A DNA stretch of 64,000 bases from Ruminococcus sp. OA3 (GTDB taxonomy: Bacteria; Bacillota; Clostridia; Lachnospirales; Lachnospiraceae): contig NZ_JAKNTO010000001.1 in NCBI RefSeq assembly GCF_022440845.1, positions 1,302,001 to 1,366,000 of the forward strand, written 5' to 3'. The notes below the pieces were generated by a model, which worked only from the letters and a program-made list of their open reading frames with translations, was not told the DNA's origin and did no database searches. Each line of letters starts with the position of its first letter. Position 1 is the stretch's first letter. Both the position numbers and the translations under genes were made by a program. Of this stretch, positions 62,157 to 64,000 are shown piece after piece.

Positions 62157-64000
62157 ATGAGTAAAACGGAAAAATTTGAAAAAATACTGAACTGGATGAA
62201 CCATCATGAATTTCAGAATCAGCGGGAATTAGCGGGTGAGACTGGGATGTCACTCGGGACGGTCAATGCGTTGCTGAAGGATATGGTGCAGGCGGAATAT
62301 CTGTTAAAGTCGGGAAAAAGATATTATCTGACAGAACGGGGAGAATCTTATCTGGCAGTGCTGCGGGAAGGTCAGCAGAATGTGAAGCTGAGAATTGAGG
62401 CCGGGACAGATAAAGTCAGGACAGCAGTTATCCTGGCAGCGGGAGACAACGCAGCATTTTCCTGCCCCGCAGGACTGCTCAGACTGAATGGTGTGACTGT
62501 CATCGAACGAATTCTGCATATTCTGATACAGAATGGAATTGAGCGGATCTGTGTCATAACAGGGGCGATGGAGGAACAGTATCGCGCATATTTTGATAAA
62601 CGTAATATTACGCTCATCAGTAATCCGCGTTATAAATGGACCGGGACAATGGAATCCCTTTCGCTGGCGGCTGATTTTGTCGGGGAAGATTTTTTGCTGG
62701 TGGAGAGCAATCAGATCTTTGAAGAAAAGGCGGTGACTGCGCTGCTGAACCAGCCCGTCCCCAACTGTATCTTAATGACGGTTCCCAGCGGCTCCAGTGA
62801 CGAGGCATATGTGGAGCTCGGCAGGGACCGGACAGTATTTAGAATATCCAAAGATATCCGCCAGATGAATCACATTGACGGAGAAATGCTTGGAATCAGC
62901 AGGATCACGCTGCGGTTGTTTCAGAAGATGCTGGAATATTTCAGGGACAATACGAATCCGATGCTGAATTACGAGTATGTGTTGGAAGCGATCGGGCGTT
63001 TGTATAAGATTCAGGGAGTTTTTCAGGATGACCTCGCATGGACGGTCATTGAAAATCAGAGTCTCTATGATATGGCCATAAACCGGATTTATCCGCGTAT
63101 CGTAAAGCGCGAACGTCTGGAAAAAGAAAACAGGGCCCGGGAAACGCTGAAACACTGTATGAAACTTGATGACAGTGAGATTGAGGAAGTCCGTATCGGC
63201 GGGGGCATGACGAATACCAACTTCTTTGTACGCGTACATGGGCAGGAGTACATACTCCGGATACCAGGGGCGTGTACGGACGAGATGATCAACCGGAAAA
63301 GTGAGCAGCATAACAGTGCACTCGCATCGGCAGCCGGAATCAATCCGGTAAATGTCTATTTTAATGTGGATTCGGGTGTAAAAGTGACAGAATGCATTCA
63401 CGGTGCGGTGACTTTAAACGGAAAAACAGCACGTCTTGAAGAGATGATCAGGAAGACGACAGGAATTCTGCGAATGTTGCACCATTCCGGGATGAAGCTG
63501 TATGGGAATTTTTCTGTGCGGGAGGAGTACGAGAAATATAAACGAATGATTGCAAAGAACGGTGCCGTATGGTATGAGGGGTTTGAGGAGATGGACCGTT
63601 TCTTTTACACCCTTCAGGAACGGCTGCAGCAGATCGGCCTGGACAGGAAGCCGTGTCACAATGATCTTGTGCCTGAAAATCTGGTGTTGGATATCAACGG
63701 CAGAATGTATCTGATCGACTGGGAGTATTCCGGGTATAACGATCCCATGTGGGATCTGGCATCTCATCTTTTAGAGTGTGAATTTACTGTGGATGAAGAG
63801 GAGCTGCTGCTCCAGCATTATTTTCAGGGGAAAGCGGGAGCGAAGGAACAGGAAAAAATCCTGATCTTTAAAATCTGCCAGGACATTCTGTGGAGTGCCT
63901 GGACGGTGCTGAAGGAAAGTGAAGGGGAAGATTTTGGAACTTACGGGACAGACCGTCTGATGCGGGCAAAACAACTGAGAGAGGAGTATCAAGGGCGCTA
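62157..64000 (+). CDS. Fusion of winged helix, LicC-like domain and choline-kinase-like domain (3' end cut off)
   Basis: Open from ATG 62157 to the window edge, at least 614 residues. Residues 1-70: winged helix-turn-helix (QRELAGETGMSLGTVNALLKD). About 88-290: a LicC-like nucleotidyltransferase fold in which the loop is AAGDNAAFSCPAG, without the usual Arg and PK, and the metal-site Asp is replaced (VESNQIF), so activity is doubtful. About 320-600: LicA/choline-kinase-like domain with GGGMTNTNFFVRV, catalytic CHNDLVPENL (His501, Asp503) and LIDWEYSGYNDPMWDLA, all intact. Probably phosphorylates choline or ethanolamine for wall polymer decoration, perhaps with DNA-linked regulation. AGAGG-type ribosome site. 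Confidence 0.88.
   Translation, partial: MSKTEKFEKILNWMNHHEFQNQRELAGETGMSLGTVNALLKDMVQAEYLLKSGKRYYLTERGESYLAVLREGQQNVKLRIEAGTDKVRTAVILAAGDNAAFSCPAGLLRLNGVTVIERILHILIQNGIERICVITGAMEEQYRAYFDKRNITLISNPRYKWTGTMESLSLAADFVGEDFLLVESNQIFEEKAVTALLNQPVPNCILMTVPSGSSDEAYVELGRDRTVFRISKDIRQMNHIDGEMLGISRITLRLFQKMLEYFRDNTNPMLNYEYVLEAIGRLYKIQGVFQDDLAWTVIENQSLYDMAINRIYPRIVKRERLEKENRARETLKHCMKLDDSEIEEVRIGGGMTNTNFFVRVHGQEYILRIPGACTDEMINRKSEQHNSALASAAGINPVNVYFNVDSGVKVTECIHGAVTLNGKTARLEEMIRKTTGILRMLHHSGMKLYGNFSVREEYEKYKRMIAKNGAVWYEGFEEMDRFFYTLQERLQQIGLDRKPCHNDLVPENLVLDINGRMYLIDWEYSGYNDPMWDLASHLLECEFTVDEEELLLQHYFQGKAGAKEQEKILIFKICQDILWSAWTVLKESEGEDFGTYGTDRLMRAKQLREEYQGR

Overview
The window looks like a chromosomal segment of a spore-forming anaerobic Firmicute, most likely a Lachnospiraceae-type clostridium. 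The support is indirect: gpr and spoIIP sporulation genes, a GerM-domain lipoprotein, the comEA/comEC-holA-rpsT-gpr-spoIIP-lepA-hemW gene order known from Bacillus and clostridia, AGGAGG-type ribosome sites, a Gram-positive LexA box at uvrA, and a choline/teichoic-acid-type surface locus. No rRNA, tRNA, CRISPR, insertion sequence or prophage was recognised.

Layout. 0-0.7 kb: RluA-type pseudouridine synthase. 0.7-10.2 kb: a partial myo-inositol degradation cluster: an orphan substrate-binding lipoprotein, two paralogous LacI-type regulators, iolD, iolB, iolG, iolI and iolE. iolC, iolJ, iolA and a permease are absent. 10.4-13.0 kb: an XRE regulator with a membrane partner behind a three-copy 23-bp-spaced repeat, then a choline-binding-repeat surface protein. 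13.1-19.0 kb: arginine biosynthesis, argG divergent from argCJBD (argF and argH absent). 19.0-21.2 kb: SGNH hydrolase, membrane acyltransferase and DUF606 transporter. 21.3-28.2 kb: comEA, a response regulator/histidine kinase pair, a GerM-domain lipoprotein, comEC and holA. 28.2-39.0 kb: small membrane protein, rpsT, an orphan sugar-binding lipoprotein, gpr, spoIIP, lepA, a 107-bp tandem repeat, hemW and SOS-controlled uvrA. 39.0-47.0 kb: mreB-like gene, recD2-type helicase, comF, two membrane proteins, the cyclic-di-AMP synthase pair cdaA-cdaR, and an HPr-like protein.

47.0-64.0 kb is the accessory and most interesting part, a cell-surface glycopolymer locus. It has a LicC-type cytidylyltransferase, a GT2 glycosyltransferase, a MenD-like ThDP enzyme, an aldo/keto reductase, an unrecognised membrane-anchored protein, a large GT2-TagF fusion, a pyruvyltransferase, two large L,D-transpeptidases built on choline-binding-type repeats, a GtrA protein, and (cut by the window end) a fusion of winged helix, degenerate LicC domain and LicA-like kinase. 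The simplest reading is a phosphocholine-decorated, possibly pyruvylated, polyol-phosphate wall polymer, with the enzymes that make it beside the cross-linking enzymes that would dock on it. The MenD-like enzyme has no menaquinone genes around it and is the best candidate for new chemistry.

Many promoters could be read as -35/-10 pairs with 17-bp spacing; several terminators and operator candidates are listed. Family assignments rest on motifs and remembered homologues; no database search was run.
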